From Vermiculatibacterium agrestimuris (lineage in GTDB: Bacteria; Bacillota; Clostridia; Oscillospirales; Oscillospiraceae), in assembly GCF_943193085.1 (NCBI RefSeq), contig NZ_CALPCU010000011.1:8962-72961 (forward strand): a DNA stretch of 64,000 bases, written 5' to 3'. The stretch's first letter is position 1. Each line of letters starts with the position of its first letter. A program made the translations under genes and the position numbers. A model generated the notes under the pieces. That model ran no database searches. It worked only from the letters and a program-made list of their open reading frames with translations, and was not told the origin of the DNA. Positions 15,619 through 23,091 of this stretch are shown one piece after another.

Positions 15619-17247
15619 ATGCCTGAATTTAGTCCTCTTAAGTACTCCTATGCCTCTCACCGCAATGTGGTCTATGCCAAGAAGGGTATGACCGCCTCTA
15701 CTTCTCCCGTTGCGTCCCAGGTGGGCATCGATGTGATGAAGGCGGGCGGCAACGCTATGGACGCCGCCATCGCCATGGCGGCTGTGCTTCCCCTGGTGGA
15801 GCCCACCGGCAACGGCCTGGGCTCCGATTGCTTTGCTCTGGTGTGGAGCGCTAAGGACAAGAAGCTCTTTGGCTTGGACGGCTCCGGCTATTCCCCCAAG
15901 GCCCTGTCTGCTGAGGAGGTGAAAAAGGCCGGGTATACCGCTGTGCCCATGGAGGGCTGGCTGTCCGTCATGGTGCCTGGCGCCCCCAGCGCCTGGGCTG
16001 AGCTGCGCCGCCGCTTCGGCACCAAGCCCATGACCGAGCTGCTGGCGCCCGCCATCGAGTATGCCCGCCAGGGCGCCTGCATCCCCGTCAATGTCTGGTA
16101 CCAGTGGAAGGCGGAGGTCACCCGTATCGGCAATGCCGCCAAGCACGATCCCAAGCTCTTTGGCCCCTGGATGGAGCATTTCACCAAGAACGGCAAGATG
16201 TTCGAACCTGGTGAGACCTTCTATAATCCTGACTTTGCCGATACCCTGGAGTCCTTGGCTGCCAGCGACTGCGACAGCTACTACCAGGGGGATATCATGA
16301 AAAAGATCGTGGCCTTCTCCAAGGAGACTGGCGGCTTTTTCGAGGAGAGCGATTTCACCAGCTACAAGGCCCAGTGGGTGGATCCCATCTCCGTCAACTA
16401 CAAGGGCTACGATGTGCTGGAGATGCCCCCCAATGGTCACGGCATCACCGCCCTTATGGCTCTGAAGATGCTGGAGAAGATGGATTTGGGCGCCGACCGG
16501 GAGACCGCCGGGGCCTACCACAAGATGATCGAGACCACCAAGCTGGCCTTCGTGGACACCAAGAAGTTCGTGGCCGATCCCCGGTACATGAAGACCAAGG
16601 TGGCGGATATGCTTTCCGACCGCTATGCGGATGTGCGCCGGGCCCTCATCTCCGACACCGAGGCCCTCTATCCCGAGGCTGGTGATCCCTCCTGCGGCGG
16701 CACCGTCTACTTCTGCACGGCTGACGGCGAGGGTAACATGGTCTCCTTCATTCAGTCCAACTACAACCGCTTTGGTTCCGGCATCCTAGTGCCCGGCACC
16801 GGCATCACCCTCCAGGATCGGGGGGCCAATTTCTCCATGGATCCGACCAGCGACAATTATTTGGAGGGTGGCAAGAAGGCTTACCACACCATCATACCCG
16901 GTTTCCTGGCCAAGGACGGCAAGCCTATCGGCCCCTTCGGCGTTATGGGTGGTTTCATGCAGCCTCAGGGCCACGTGCAGGTGGTGGTGAACACCATCGA
17001 CTTCCACATGAACCCCCAGGAGGCTCTGGACGCTCCCCGGTTCCAGTGGGTGGGGGAGAAGAAGGTGCAGCTGGAGCGGGAGGTCAATCCCAGCATCGCC
17101 CAGCGTCTGGCGCAGATGGGTCACCAGATCGAGATCGTCAACACTAACATCGGTATGGGCCGGGGCGAGATCATCTGGCGTATGGACGATGGCACTCTCA
17201 TCGGCGGCACAGAGCCCCGGGCCGACGGCACCATTGCTGCCTGGTAA
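15619..17247 (+). CDS. ggt: Gamma-glutamyltransferase family protein (Ntn hydrolase)
   Basis: The 542-residue product has the GGT fold. It opens with GMTASTSPVASQVGIDVMKAGG, quoted here in part, and has GNGLGSDCFALVW early on. The small-subunit start CGGTVYFCTADGEGNMVSFI carries the expected autoprocessing nucleophile Thr362. Downstream, FGSGILVPGTGITLQDRG and GVMGGFMQPQGHVQV match the family core. GGTs cleave or transfer gamma-glutamyl groups from glutathione and related compounds. No signal peptide is present, so this one should act in the cytoplasm, unlike E. coli Ggt. AAAGGAAG precedes the ATG. Context suggests gamma-glutamyl peptide breakdown. Confidence 0.88.
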   Translation: MPEFSPLKYSYASHRNVVYAKKGMTASTSPVASQVGIDVMKAGGNAMDAAIAMAAVLPLVEPTGNGLGSDCFALVWSAKDKKLFGLDGSGYSPKALSAEEVKKAGYTAVPMEGWLSVMVPGAPSAWAELRRRFGTKPMTELLAPAIEYARQGACIPVNVWYQWKAEVTRIGNAAKHDPKLFGPWMEHFTKNGKMFEPGETFYNPDFADTLESLAASDCDSYYQGDIMKKIVAFSKETGGFFEESDFTSYKAQWVDPISVNYKGYDVLEMPPNGHGITALMALKMLEKMDLGADRETAGAYHKMIETTKLAFVDTKKFVADPRYMKTKVADMLSDRYADVRRALISDTEALYPEAGDPSCGGTVYFCTADGEGNMVSFIQSNYNRFGSGILVPGTGITLQDRGANFSMDPTSDNYLEGGKKAYHTIIPGFLAKDGKPIGPFGVMGGFMQPQGHVQVVVNTIDFHMNPQEALDAPRFQWVGEKKVQLEREVNPSIAQRLAQMGHQIEIVNTNIGMGRGEIIWRMDDGTLIGGTEPRADGTIAAW

Positions 17248-17257
17248 TGGCGGCCAC

Positions 17258-17286
17258 TTGCAAACTCTTTGTATTTGTGCTATACT
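17258..17286 (+). promoter_or_regulatory. Promoter before the DUF1275 gene
   Basis: TTGCAA at 17258-17263, 17 bases, TATACT at 17281-17286 with TGC directly upstream. It is a near-ideal extended promoter. Transcription would start near 17293 and run at once into the hairpin at 17303-17332. Confidence 0.7.
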
Positions 17287-17302
17287 TTTCATTAACCCTA
17301 AA

Positions 17303-17338
17303 GTGGCCGCACACCTCCGGGCGTGCGGCCACCCTTTT
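17303..17338 (+). terminator. Intrinsic terminator between promoter and DUF1275 gene
   Basis: GTGGCCGCAC (17303-17312) pairs exactly with GTGCGGCCAC (17323-17332), followed by CCTTTT. It can end ggt transcripts, but it also lies within ten bases of the start expected from the promoter at 17258-17286. CGGCCACT at 17251-17258 can pair instead with AGTGGCCG at 17302-17309. Confidence 0.75.
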
Positions 17339-17372
17339 ATAGAGGGCCTAGGAGAGACGGGAGGAAGCATCT

Positions 17373-18053
17373 ATGGAAACCAAGCGGATCCCCCTAGCAG
17401 AGAGCATGCTGTTTTTGACAGTGGTCACCTTCATGGGCGGATTTCTGGATACCTATATCTACACCGTTCGTAACGGATTTTTTCCCAACGGCCACACCAC
17501 CAACATGGCCAAGGTGGGCATTGCCCTGGCCCAGGGGAACTGGAATTCTCTTTTCCAGACCCTTATGTTCCCCATCGCCTTCGTTCTGGGCGTTATCGTC
17601 AGTGAAATAGTTCGTACCGTGGTCAAGGATCGGGACTGGCGGAGCATTGGCCTACTTCTGGAGTTTTTGCTGCTGTGTGGCGTGGCCTTTGTCCCAGACT
17701 GGGTGCCTGACCAGACCATTAACTGCTTCGGCTGTTTTATTACTGCCTATCAGCTGTGCCTGTTCCGCAAATGTGAGTTCGGCGTCCACAACACCACCAT
17801 TTGTACGGGCAACCTGCGCTCTGTGGGTCAGTTCTTTTTCAGCGCTTTGCAGGATAAAAGCGCGTCTTCCTGGATGCGCTTTCTCAAGTACGGCAGCTTC
17901 ATCGTCACCTTCGTTCTGGGCTCCGCCGCCAGCAGCCTGCTGTGCGGTGTGATGGGTAGATTTGCCTCCCTGGTGGGGGCGGTCATCGTAGCTGGACTCT
18001 ATGTGTCCATGATCTTAGACGAAAAAAAGATGGCGGCTTCCGCGACGGCTTGA
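17373..18053 (+). CDS. YoaK/DUF1275 family membrane protein
   Basis: This 226-residue integral membrane protein has about six hydrophobic segments. The family signature is recognisable in TVVTFMGGFLDTYIY near the start and CTGNLRSVGQFFFSAL in the middle. DUF1275 proteins are widespread and uncharacterised, so no substrate can be given. GGGAGGAAG before the ATG is a good ribosome site. It sits at the edge of the peptidase locus behind its own promoter-terminator pair, so membership of that locus is uncertain. Confidence 0.85.
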   Translation: METKRIPLAESMLFLTVVTFMGGFLDTYIYTVRNGFFPNGHTTNMAKVGIALAQGNWNSLFQTLMFPIAFVLGVIVSEIVRTVVKDRDWRSIGLLLEFLLLCGVAFVPDWVPDQTINCFGCFITAYQLCLFRKCEFGVHNTTICTGNLRSVGQFFFSALQDKSASSWMRFLKYGSFIVTFVLGSAASSLLCGVMGRFASLVGAVIVAGLYVSMILDEKKMAASATA

Positions 18054-18121
18054 GAGCTGTTTCCTTTTTGAATGATGCCTGCCTATCCAGGTCGACATAT
18101 TCTGATAAACGAGGTGACAGT

Positions 18122-18310
18122 ATGCACACAGACCGCCATTTGGGGTTTCGCATGGGCTGCGAGATCCATGACAAGCTCCGCTATATTTCCTCTTATGAGG
18201 GCCGCTCCATGAGCGGGCAGATCGTCTATCTGATCCAAACGTGTATCCGGGAGTTTGAGAAGGAGCACGGCTCCATCTCGGAGGAGGAGCTGAAAAGTGC
18301 CCTTTTATGA
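18122..18310 (+). CDS. Small Arc-like ribbon-helix-helix protein
   Basis: The 62-residue product has the shape of an Arc/MetJ-type DNA-binding protein: a short strand (HLGFRMGCEI) and two helices joined by the turn YEGRSMSGQIVYLIQT. GAGGTGAC before ATG 18122 fixes the start; the longer frame from 18050 is rejected. Its 3' end overlaps the GTG start of comF by 14 bases, which implies translational coupling. The target is unknown. Arc-like proteins of this type are often orphan repressors in Clostridia. Confidence 0.7.
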   Translation: MHTDRHLGFRMGCEIHDKLRYISSYEGRSMSGQIVYLIQTCIREFEKEHGSISEEELKSALL

Positions 18311-18941
18311 CGTTTTTCTTGATCTCCTCTTTCCCCCCAAGTGCCCCTTCTGCGGCCATCTGCTGGAGGAGGGGCTTTTGCTGTGTCCGGACTGTCAGCG
18401 CTCCCTGCCCTGGCTCGCCGGCGCGGCGGGGGAGAAGGCGGTGGAGCTCACCGGGGGCTGCGTAGCGCCCCTGCGATACGAGGGCCTGGTGCGGGAGGGC
18501 GTCCATGCCTTCAAGTTCCGGGGCAAAAGGATTCGGGGCGAGACCTTCGGAAGGCTCATTGCCCAGTGCGTCCAAGACCACGGCCTCACCGCCGACCTGG
18601 TTTCCTGGCCGTCCCTGTCCCCCAAGCGGCTGCGGAAGCGGGGCTACGACCAGGCGCAGCTCCTGGCCGAAATGGTGGGGAAGCAGCTGGCCCTGCCGGT
18701 GGCGCGCACCCTGAACAAGGCCGAGCGCCCCGCCCAGTCCGGACTGGAGGAGGAGGGGACGCGCCGGAGCAATCTGCTGGGGGCTTATTCCGCCTGCGAT
18801 CCGGAGGGGGTTCGGGGGAAGACCATCCTCCTTGTTGACGATGTGGTCACCACAGGGGCTACTCTCTCCGAGTGCGCCAAGACCTTGCGCCTGGCGGGGG
18901 CGGAGAGGATCCTCTGCGCCACCCTGGCCCGGGCCAGGTGA
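18297..18941 (+). CDS. comF: ComF family phosphoribosyltransferase-like protein
   Basis: The 214-residue ComF-like protein has the N-terminal zinc-ribbon pairs CPFC and CPDC (residues about 15-35) and the C-terminal PRPP-binding signature ILLVDDVVTTGATLSECA. In naturally competent species ComF takes part in DNA uptake. In many Clostridia it is kept without a full competence system, and no other com gene is in this window. The start is GTG 18297 after GAGGAGGAG. It overlaps the preceding RHH gene. Confidence 0.9.
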   Translation: MPFYDVFLDLLFPPKCPFCGHLLEEGLLLCPDCQRSLPWLAGAAGEKAVELTGGCVAPLRYEGLVREGVHAFKFRGKRIRGETFGRLIAQCVQDHGLTADLVSWPSLSPKRLRKRGYDQAQLLAEMVGKQLALPVARTLNKAERPAQSGLEEEGTRRSNLLGAYSACDPEGVRGKTILLVDDVVTTGATLSECAKTLRLAGAERILCATLARAR

Positions 18942-18979
18942 GAAGTGGTGACAATTTAGTGAAAATTTTGCCTTTCCCG

Positions 18980-19008
18980 TTGAAATGCGGATGAAAACCC
19001 GATATAAT
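18980..19008 (+). promoter_or_regulatory. mreB promoter
   Basis: TTGAAA at 18980-18985, 17 bases, TATAAT at 19003-19008. The start falls near 19015, leaving a leader of about 70 bases. Confidence 0.8.
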
Positions 19009-19036
19009 ACTATATTATTTCTATTGCGGCAAAAAA

Positions 19037-19060
19037 GCAGGGCGGACGAGATCGCCCTGC
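19037..19060 (+). promoter_or_regulatory. Hairpin in the mreB leader
   Basis: GCAGGGCG (19037-19044) and CGCCCTGC (19053-19060) form an 8-bp stem with an 8-base loop, 23 bases before the ATG. No T run follows, so it is more likely an mRNA stability or translation element than a terminator. Confidence 0.45.
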
Positions 19061-19083
19061 GGAAAGATATATGAGGTGCATGT

Positions 19084-20109
19084 ATGTTCAGTAAAGATAT
19101 CGGGATCGACCTGGGTACCGCCTCCATCCTGGTCTATGTCAAGGGTAAGGGCGTCGTCCTGCGGGAGCCCTCTGTGGTTGCGATGGATAAGAACACCGGC
19201 AAGCTGCTGAAGGTGGGCGCCGAGGCTCAGGCTATGCTGGGCCGTACCCCCGGCAACATCGTGGCCATCCGTCCCCTGCGGGAGGGCGTTATCTCCGACT
19301 ACGACATGACCGAGCGGATGCTCAAGGAGTTTGTCCGCAAGGTCACCTCCTTCACGCTTTTTAAGCCCCGCCTTCTGATCTGCGTGCCCTCGGGCATCAC
19401 CGAGGTAGAGGAGCGGGCCGTGGTGGATGCGGGCATCCAGGCGGGCGCCCGGAGGGCCTATCTCATCGAGGAGCCCGTGGCCGCCGCCATCGGCGCGGGC
19501 ATCGACATCACCAAGCCCGACGGCCACATGGTGGTGGACATCGGCGGCGGCACCGCCGACATCGCCGTCATCTCCCTGGGCGGCGTGGTGGAGTCCGCCT
19601 CCATCAAGATCGCCGGCGATAAGTTCGACGAGGCCATCATCAAATATATCCGCCGGCGGCACAATGTGCTCATCGGCGAGCGTACCGCCGAGGAGCTGAA
19701 GATGCAGATCGGCTGCGTCTTCCCCCCGGAGGAGGAGAAGAGCATGAGCCTGAAGGCCCGCAGCCTGATGACCGGCCTGCCCCAGGTCTTTACCGTCACC
19801 TCCAGCGAGATGATCGAGGCCTTTGAGGAGCCCTCCACCCGCATCCTGGAGGCCATCCACGGCGTGCTGGAGCGCACGCCCCCCGAGCTGGTGGCGGACA
19901 TCTCCAACAACGGCATCGTCATGACCGGCGGCGGCTCCCTGGTGCAGGGCTTTGACAAACTCATCGAGTCCCATACCGGCATCGAGACCCACGTGGCTGA
20001 CGACGCCATCTCCTGCGTGGCCTATGGCACCGGCAAGAGCCTGGAGAGCCTGGACAGCATGCAGGACGGCACCATCAATCTCTCCCGCCGCAAGCAGCTC
20101 AACGGGTAA
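19084..20109 (+). CDS. mreB: Actin-like rod-shape protein MreB/Mbl
   Basis: MreB polymerises under the membrane and positions cell-wall synthesis. The 341-residue product shows the actin-fold ATPase motifs: GIDLGTASILVY (phosphate 1), VVDIGGGTADIAVISLGG (phosphate 2) and MTGGGSLVQGFD (adenosine). The length matches the family. It stands alone with its own promoter and terminator, without mreC or mreD beside it. This is typical of the Mbl or MreBH type of additional paralogue in Firmicutes, so it may be mbl rather than the main mreB. The ribosome site is ATGAGGTGC. Confidence 0.92.
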   Translation: MFSKDIGIDLGTASILVYVKGKGVVLREPSVVAMDKNTGKLLKVGAEAQAMLGRTPGNIVAIRPLREGVISDYDMTERMLKEFVRKVTSFTLFKPRLLICVPSGITEVEERAVVDAGIQAGARRAYLIEEPVAAAIGAGIDITKPDGHMVVDIGGGTADIAVISLGGVVESASIKIAGDKFDEAIIKYIRRRHNVLIGERTAEELKMQIGCVFPPEEEKSMSLKARSLMTGLPQVFTVTSSEMIEAFEEPSTRILEAIHGVLERTPPELVADISNNGIVMTGGGSLVQGFDKLIESHTGIETHVADDAISCVAYGTGKSLESLDSMQDGTINLSRRKQLNG

Positions 20110-20128
20110 GGGAGAAAAACAGGAAAAA

Positions 20129-20159
20129 CGCCCAGTTCGCGTGAACTGGGCGTTTTTTT
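20129..20159 (+). terminator. Intrinsic terminator after mreB
   Basis: CGCCCAGTTC (20129-20138) pairs with GAACTGGGCG (20143-20152) around GCGT, followed by seven T. The convergent murC ends 66 bases further on. Confidence 0.92.
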
Positions 20160-20224
20160 GTAAAAATGACGGGAAGATGAGGGCGCGTGGAACCGCCGCT
20201 CTCCGGGGGGGCGTTGAAGCGGCG

Positions 20225-21598
20225 TCAGTCCTTGAGCAGGGCTTCGCCGGCGGTGTAGATGTCCCCGGCGCCCACGGTGAGGATCAGGTCGCCGGGCCGG
20301 GCCAGCTCCCGGAGCCGGGCGGTGAGGGCCTTCAGGGTGGGGAAGTACTCGCTGCCCGGGATCTTCTCGCAGAGATCCTTGGAGGAGATGCCCAGATCGT
20401 TGTCCTCCCGGGCGGCGAAGATCTCCGCCAGCAGAGTTACATCGGGCAGGGAGAGCACCTCCACAAATTCCTGGAAGAGAGCGTGGGTGCGGGAATAGGT
20501 GTGGGGCTGGAAGGCGCAGATGACCCGCTGGTAGCCCAGATTCATGGCGGTGTCCAGCAGGGCCTTGACCTCGCTGGGGTGGTGGGCGTAGTCGTCGTAG
20601 ACCGCCGCGCCGTTGTACGTTCCCTTCTTCTCAAACCGGCGGCCCGCCCCCCGGAAAGCGGCCAGACCCTTCTCCACCGCCTCGTGGGGCACCCCCAGAG
20701 AGATGCAGGCGGCGGCGGCGGCCAGGGCGTTGCGCACGTTGTGCTCGCCGGGGATCTGGAGCTTTACGTGGGCGAAGCGCTCGCCCCGGAAGACGATGTC
20801 GAACACGGGCAGGCCGTGGTCGTAGGTGAGGCCCTGGGCGTGAACGTCCCCCTCGGCAAGGCCGAAGGTGAGGATGGGCCGCTTTTCCCCTTTGAGGGTG
20901 GTCATGGTGTTCCCGTCGTCCCGGTTGGCCACGATAAGGCCGGTCTTCTCCGGCACCAGGTCGGCAAAGGCCCGGAAGGAGTGCTCCACGTCCTCCAGAT
21001 CCTTGAAGAAGTCCAGATGGTCGGCGTCCACATTCAGGATCACGGCGATGGTGGGGAAAAAGGAGAGGAAAGAGTTGCAGTATTCGCAGCTTTCCAGTAC
21101 AATGGTATCGCCGTGCCCCACCCGGTGGCCCGCCCCCAGCAGGGGCAGGGTGCCGCCGATCATCACCGTGGGATCCAGTCCCGCGGCCATGATGATGTGG
21201 GTGCACATGCTGGTGGTGGTGGTCTTGCCGTGGGTGCCGGAGACGCACAGGGCGTTCTTGTAGCCCTTCATAATGGCGCCCCAGGCCTGGGCCCGCTCAA
21301 AAACAGGGATGCCCCGGGCCCGGGCCCCGGAGATCTCCGGATTGTCGTCGTGGGCGGCGGCGGTGCGGATGACCAGCTCTGCCTCCCCGAGATTTTCGGC
21401 GCTGTGGCCGATAAAGACGGGAATACCCAGGGAGCGCAGGTGCTCCACAGTGGCGCTCTCCCGGGCGTCGGAGCCGGTGATGGTCATGCCCTGGCCGTGG
21501 AGAACCTCAGCCAGGGGGGCCATGGACACCCCGCCGATGCCCACCAGGTGGGCGCGGCGTCCGGGGGCGAGATAGGAGACAATATCAGCAGTTGTCAT
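20225..21598 (-). CDS. murC: UDP-N-acetylmuramate--L-alanine ligase MurC
   Basis: MurC adds L-alanine to UDP-MurNAc, the first step of peptidoglycan stem-peptide assembly in the cytoplasm. The 457-residue protein has the N-terminal Rossmann motif HLVGIGGVSMAPLAEVL, the Mur ligase P-loop VSGTHGKTTTTS, NVDADHLDFF and, in the C-terminal domain, YDDYAHHPSEV. All are diagnostic of MurC rather than MurD, E or F. It is transcribed alone and divergently from cca, away from any division-cell-wall cluster. A good promoter lies upstream. Confidence 0.95.
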   Translation of the reverse strand: MTTADIVSYLAPGRRAHLVGIGGVSMAPLAEVLHGQGMTITGSDARESATVEHLRSLGIPVFIGHSAENLGEAELVIRTAAAHDDNPEISGARARGIPVFERAQAWGAIMKGYKNALCVSGTHGKTTTTSMCTHIIMAAGLDPTVMIGGTLPLLGAGHRVGHGDTIVLESCEYCNSFLSFFPTIAVILNVDADHLDFFKDLEDVEHSFRAFADLVPEKTGLIVANRDDGNTMTTLKGEKRPILTFGLAEGDVHAQGLTYDHGLPVFDIVFRGERFAHVKLQIPGEHNVRNALAAAAACISLGVPHEAVEKGLAAFRGAGRRFEKKGTYNGAAVYDDYAHHPSEVKALLDTAMNLGYQRVICAFQPHTYSRTHALFQEFVEVLSLPDVTLLAEIFAAREDNDLGISSKDLCEKIPGSEYFPTLKALTARLRELARPGDLILTVGAGDIYTAGEALLKD

Positions 21599-21640
21599 AG
21601 CGACACAACCTTTTAATGTAAGTTATGGTTCTTTGCGGCT

Positions 21641-21669
21641 ATTATAGTTCATATGCCGGAAATTGGCAA
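21641..21669 (-). promoter_or_regulatory. murC promoter
   Basis: On the minus strand TTGCCA (21669-21664), 17 bases, TATAAT (21646-21641). The start falls near 21634, leaving a leader of about 36 bases. The shared gap to cca is 121 bases. I saw no clear plus-strand promoter for cca. Confidence 0.75.
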
Positions 21670-21719
21670 GGTAATTCTATACAAAAGCCGGGGCAGTTAT
21701 ACCGGAAGGAGGGGTGGAA

Positions 21720-22712
21720 ATGGACTGGAGAACGCTCGCTGCCGGGGCACAGGCGTGCCTGGAGCGGCTGAAATTGGCGGGGAAGGAGAGCTACCCCGTG
21801 GGGGGCTGCGTCCGGGACTTGCTGCTGGGCCGGGCGCCGGGAGATGTGGACGTTTGCACCGCCGCCCGGCCGGAAGAGGTGATGGCCCTCTTTCCAGACG
21901 CCGCCCCCACCGGGCTCAAACACGGCACCGTCACCGTTCCCACCGCCGACGGCCCCATTGAGATCACCACCTTCCGCCGGGAGGGGGGCTATGCCGACGC
22001 CCGCCACCCTGATGGGGTCAGCTTTGATGTGGGCCTCACGGAGGATCTGTCCCGGCGGGACTTCACCGTCAACGCCATGGCCCTGTCCGCCGACGGGACG
22101 GTCATCGATCCCTTCGGCGGCCGGGAGGATCTGCAAAAGAAGGTCATCCGCTGCGTGGGCGATCCGGATAAACGGTTTTCCGAGGACGCCCTGCGGATGC
22201 TCCGGGCCGTGCGCTTCGCCGCCCAGCTGGGCTTTTCCATCGAGGAGGAGACCCGCGCCGCCATAGTCCGAAACGCCTATCGGGCGGCCAGGGTCTCCCG
22301 GGAGCGGATCCGGGCGGAGATGGAGAAGATCCTTCTCTCTCCGTCGCCGGAGATGGTGGGGCAGCTGGCAGAGCTGGGGCTTTTGGATCACCTCTACCCC
22401 TTCCCCGAGGAGGTGGACTGGGCCTGCCTGGCGGCCCTGCCCGCCACACAGGCGGCGCGCTGGCGGGGGTTCTGCGCCTGCACCGGCTTTCCCATCACCG
22501 CCCTTCCTGTGGAGCGGAAGCTCCGCCGGGCGGTGGAGCACCCGGAGGCCGGCCTCATCCCCGCTCTGGCCCTCACCCCCCGGGATCTGATGACCCTGGG
22601 ACTCCGAGGGCCGGAGATCAGCGCCGCCCAGAAAAAGCTGGCGCTCCATGTGCTGGAGCGGCCGGAGGACAACACCAGGGAGAAGCTGGCGCAGCTGCTG
22701 AGAGAAAAATGA
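21720..22712 (+). CDS. cca: CCA tRNA nucleotidyltransferase
   Basis: This is a class II CCA-adding enzyme or poly(A) polymerase-like nucleotidyltransferase. The head domain shows VGGCVRDLLLGRAPGDVDVC with the catalytic Asp pair, then RRDFTVNAMA and the neck motif EDALRMLRAVRFAAQLGF, followed by RVSRERIRAEMEKILLS. At 330 residues it is shorter than many (about 400), and the C-terminal body is brief. It could therefore be CCA-adding only, or A-adding only. ATG 21720, five bases after AGGAGGGG, is preferred over the GTG at 21714. Confidence 0.88.
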   Translation: MDWRTLAAGAQACLERLKLAGKESYPVGGCVRDLLLGRAPGDVDVCTAARPEEVMALFPDAAPTGLKHGTVTVPTADGPIEITTFRREGGYADARHPDGVSFDVGLTEDLSRRDFTVNAMALSADGTVIDPFGGREDLQKKVIRCVGDPDKRFSEDALRMLRAVRFAAQLGFSIEEETRAAIVRNAYRAARVSRERIRAEMEKILLSPSPEMVGQLAELGLLDHLYPFPEEVDWACLAALPATQAARWRGFCACTGFPITALPVERKLRRAVEHPEAGLIPALALTPRDLMTLGLRGPEISAAQKKLALHVLERPEDNTREKLAQLLREK

Positions 22713-22756
22713 GGCCGTCTTCCGGCGCCGTTCGCGCTGTGTCCGGGGGTTCATAC

Positions 22757-22803
22757 CGCCCTTCCGCTCCGCATATAAATGCGGGGACGGGAGGGCGTTT
22801 TTT
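22757..22803 (+). terminator. Terminator-like hairpin ending at the yqfC start codon
   Basis: CGCCCTTCCGCTCCGCA (22757-22773) pairs, with one mismatch and one bulge, with 22780-22797, and TTTTTT covers 22798-22803. The ATG of yqfC is the next base. The 3' arm also contains GGGAGGG, the only Shine-Dalgarno-like site for yqfC, so folding would both end transcription and hide the ribosome site. Confidence 0.7.
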
Positions 22804-23082
22804 ATGGACAGGAACCGAAAAAAGGAGGGCTTTCTGGAAAAGACCGCCCAGCTGCTGGAGGTGCCCGGCCAGGTGGTGGGGCTTCCCAAGGTGGAGCTGA
22901 TCGGCCAGGGGGAGCTGCGTATGGAGAATCACCGGGGCATCCTGGCCTATGGCCGGGAGGAGATCCTGGTCAGCGGCGGGAAGCTCCTCATCCGGGTGAA
23001 GGGGACACAGCTGGAGCTGAAAGCCATGAATGCCGGGGAACTGCTCATCACCGGAACGATTTTGGCGGTAGAATTGGAGTGA
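22804..23082 (+). CDS. yqfC: Sporulation protein YqfC
   Basis: This 92-residue YabP/YqfC family protein is made in the mother cell during sporulation in Bacillus and Clostridia. The visible family pattern is the N-terminal helix followed by beta-rich repeats (VELIGQGELRMENHRGIL, then LLIRVKGTQLELKAMNAGEL). It is followed after nine bases by yqfD, as in most endospore formers, so the organism or its ancestor should sporulate. Upstream control is unusual because a terminator hairpin abuts the start codon. A sigma-E promoter is expected but I could not identify one. Confidence 0.9.
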   Translation: MDRNRKKEGFLEKTAQLLEVPGQVVGLPKVELIGQGELRMENHRGILAYGREEILVSGGKLLIRVKGTQLELKAMNAGELLITGTILAVELE

Positions 23083-23091
23083 GGTGAGGGC

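Noticed and set aside
14314..16521. 735-codon open frame on the minus strand opposite the transporter and ggt genes
   Set aside because: It is a typical long antisense frame of a GC-rich genome: His/Gly-rich composition, no domain, no ribosome site, and both plus-strand genes are clearly real.
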